Source: a virus. From it: a stretch of 37,607 nucleotides of DNA. Where the stretch lies: positions 1 to 37,607 of the IMG/VR virus record IMGVR_UViG_3300044712_002688, one strand, 5' to 3'. The notes beneath the pieces were generated by a model. It had not been told where the DNA came from. It saw only the letters and a program-made list of their open reading frames with translations, and made no database searches. Both the position numbers and the translations under genes were made by a program. Below, in pieces: positions 36,402-37,607 of this stretch; position 1 is the stretch's first letter, and every line of letters starts with the position of its first letter.

Positions 36402-37607
36402 TCAGACTACAACCTGTCTATCACCTCCCGTCCCTCGCAACTCGTCCAGGTAATCCGACCACACCTGCATCATCCGCCGGCGCTCTTCCAGATGCTGCGT
36501 CCGGTTGTAGGCCCTGCCTAGTGGATCCTTGACCGTGTGGGCGAGCTGGTGCTCGATGATCTCCGGCCGGAAGTGCAGCACCTCGTCCAGCAGCGTCCGG
36601 GCGGTTGCCCGCCAGCCGTGCAGGGTGACCGACCCAGCAGGGTATCCGATTGCCCTCAGTACTGCCGTGATTGTGGCGTCGGACATCGGCCGCGTCCTGG
36701 TCCGGTAGCCGGGGAAGACGTAATCCCCGCTCTGGCCGAGAGACTGCAGATTGCGGAGGATCTCCACCGCCTGGCGGGAGAGGGGAACGACGTGGTCCTG
36801 CTTCTGCCCCTTCATCCTGGCGGCCGGGATGATCCAGGTCTTCGAGTTGAGATCGATCTCGGCCCACCTTGCACTGCGCAGCTCACCTGGACGGACGAAC
36901 ACCAGGGGGGCCATGGCAAGGGCTGCCTTGACGGTCGGCGTGCCGTGGTAGGCGTCTGTGGCCCGCAGGAGCTTGCCGACATCCTCCGGGTCCAGGGCGG
37001 CGCCGAAGTGCTGTCGCTTGGGGGAGGGAAGGGCCCCGCGGAGGTCGCCGGTCGGGTCCCGATCGGTCCGGCCGGTGGCGACGGCGTATCGGCAGATCTG
37101 ACCGACGATGACCTTCACCCGGTGGGCGGTCTCTATCGTGCCGGCAGCCTCTATCTTGCGGAGCATGGCCAGGATCTCGGGAGCCCGAGTATCCCCGATG
37201 GCCAGCCTTCCCAGCGCGGGGATGACGTACTTGTCCATCCGCAGCTTGATCATGTGGGCATGTCGCTCTGACCAGGACGGGCAGAACCGGGCGAACCACT
37301 CCAGGGCAACCTCCTCGAACCGCTGGGCGGTGTCACCCGTTCGCTTGGCGGCCGCCTTGACCTTGCCAGGGTCGACTCCCTTGAGCAGGAGCGCTCGCGC
37401 CTCGAGCGCCATGCGTCGGGCGCCCTCCAAGGGGATCTCCGGCCAGGGGCCGAACGCCAGGAGCTTCTCCTTCCGGTTGAATCGGTATTTGAGGCGCCAG
37501 AGCTTGGAGCCGGCTGGCGTGACCAGGAGGTAGAGGCCGCGGTGGTCGCTGAGCTTGCAGGCCTTCTCCTGCGGTCTGGCCTTGCGGATCGTCACGTCTG
37601 TCAGCAT
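36402..37607 (-). CDS. int: P4-type tyrosine integrase
   Basis: A 401-residue integrase with the N-terminal arm-binding domain of P4-type integrases (DUF4102, residues 1-85, GLYLLVTPAGSKLWRLKYR), a core-binding domain (about 95-180) and a catalytic domain. Catalytic residues are Arg239 (FVRPGEL), Lys266 (RMKGQK), His330 and Arg333 (LHGWRAT), His357 (EHQLAH) and Tyr367 (GRAYNRT). P4-type enzymes usually insert into tRNA genes. Its start codon is the last base of the window, so its promoter and the right attachment site lie just outside. Confidence 0.95.
   Translation of the reverse strand: MLTDVTIRKARPQEKACKLSDHRGLYLLVTPAGSKLWRLKYRFNRKEKLLAFGPWPEIPLEGARRMALEARALLLKGVDPGKVKAAAKRTGDTAQRFEEVALEWFARFCPSWSERHAHMIKLRMDKYVIPALGRLAIGDTRAPEILAMLRKIEAAGTIETAHRVKVIVGQICRYAVATGRTDRDPTGDLRGALPSPKRQHFGAALDPEDVGKLLRATDAYHGTPTVKAALAMAPLVFVRPGELRSARWAEIDLNSKTWIIPAARMKGQKQDHVVPLSRQAVEILRNLQSLGQSGDYVFPGYRTRTRPMSDATITAVLRAIGYPAGSVTLHGWRATARTLLDEVLHFRPEIIEHQLAHTVKDPLGRAYNRTQHLEERRRMMQVWSDYLDELRGTGGDRQVVV

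Noticed and set aside
1-37607. tRNA genes, rRNA, CRISPR arrays, insertion sequences
   Set aside because: No cloverleaf-like stretch, regularly spaced repeat-spacer arrangement, transposase motif or terminal inverted repeat of an IS was noticed by eye; a dedicated scan (tRNAscan, CRISPR finder) would be decisive.

Overview
The window is an almost complete temperate, tailed-phage genome (siphovirus-like) integrated in, or carried by, a GC-rich bacterium. Genes are tightly packed, with strong Shine-Dalgarno sites, frequent ATGA/GTGA start-stop overlaps and several GTG starts plus one TTG start. The host cannot be named. A BamE/SmpA-like domain in the cargo hints at Gram-negative ancestry, but that is only a hint. 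No tRNA, rRNA, CRISPR array or IS element is visible.

Layout. (a) 1-528: a lone rightward HD-domain gene. (b) 737-6741, leftward: a CI/LexA-type repressor (6106-6741) followed by eight closely spaced genes in the same direction. These are two zinc-ribbon membrane proteins, a BamE-like membrane protein, a secreted thermonuclease-like protein, an orphan HsdR-N nuclease-like protein, a RES-domain protein, a TcmP methyltransferase-like protein and its three-Cys partner (DUF5131). This looks like a cargo operon read with the repressor during lysogeny, and part of it is visibly less GC-rich than the phage backbone. (c) 6742-6839: the genetic switch, with a consensus rightward promoter, two GAAC-N4-GTTC operators and a third inverted repeat. 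(d) 6840-15020: early genes, comprising Cro-like, winged-helix, CII-like and AlpA-like regulators, a Gp3/RDF-like protein, a RecB-like nuclease, an SbcC/SMC-like ATPase, RusA, a replication initiator-like protein and an excisionase-like helix-turn-helix protein. (e) 15077-16312: a ParB-fused DNA methyltransferase. (f) 16309-32535: packaging, head and tail genes in canonical order. (g) 32544-35459: lysis and accessory genes. (h) 35456-37607, leftward: a small Lys/Ala-rich protein, a HEPN-domain protein and a P4-type tyrosine integrase whose start codon is the last base of the window.

How it works together. The repressor would hold the rightward promoter off through the operator lying between its -35 and -10 boxes and keep the leftward cargo operon under its own feedback. 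On induction (the repressor keeps the lambda CI cleavage geometry) the rightward transcript runs through recombination, replication, packaging, morphogenesis and lysis. The tail-chaperone pair carries a textbook -1 frameshift site (GGGAAAC at 27221-27227, then a stem 6 nt downstream). The major capsid and tail-tube genes are each followed by a strong hairpin.

Most worth following up: the repressor-linked cargo operon with its RES-TcmP-DUF5131 cassette; the four 10-bp phased repeats before the methyltransferase; the G-free pyrimidine tract inside the replication gene; two tiny Trp/Arg-rich peptides in the lysis region; and the HEPN gene beside the integrase.
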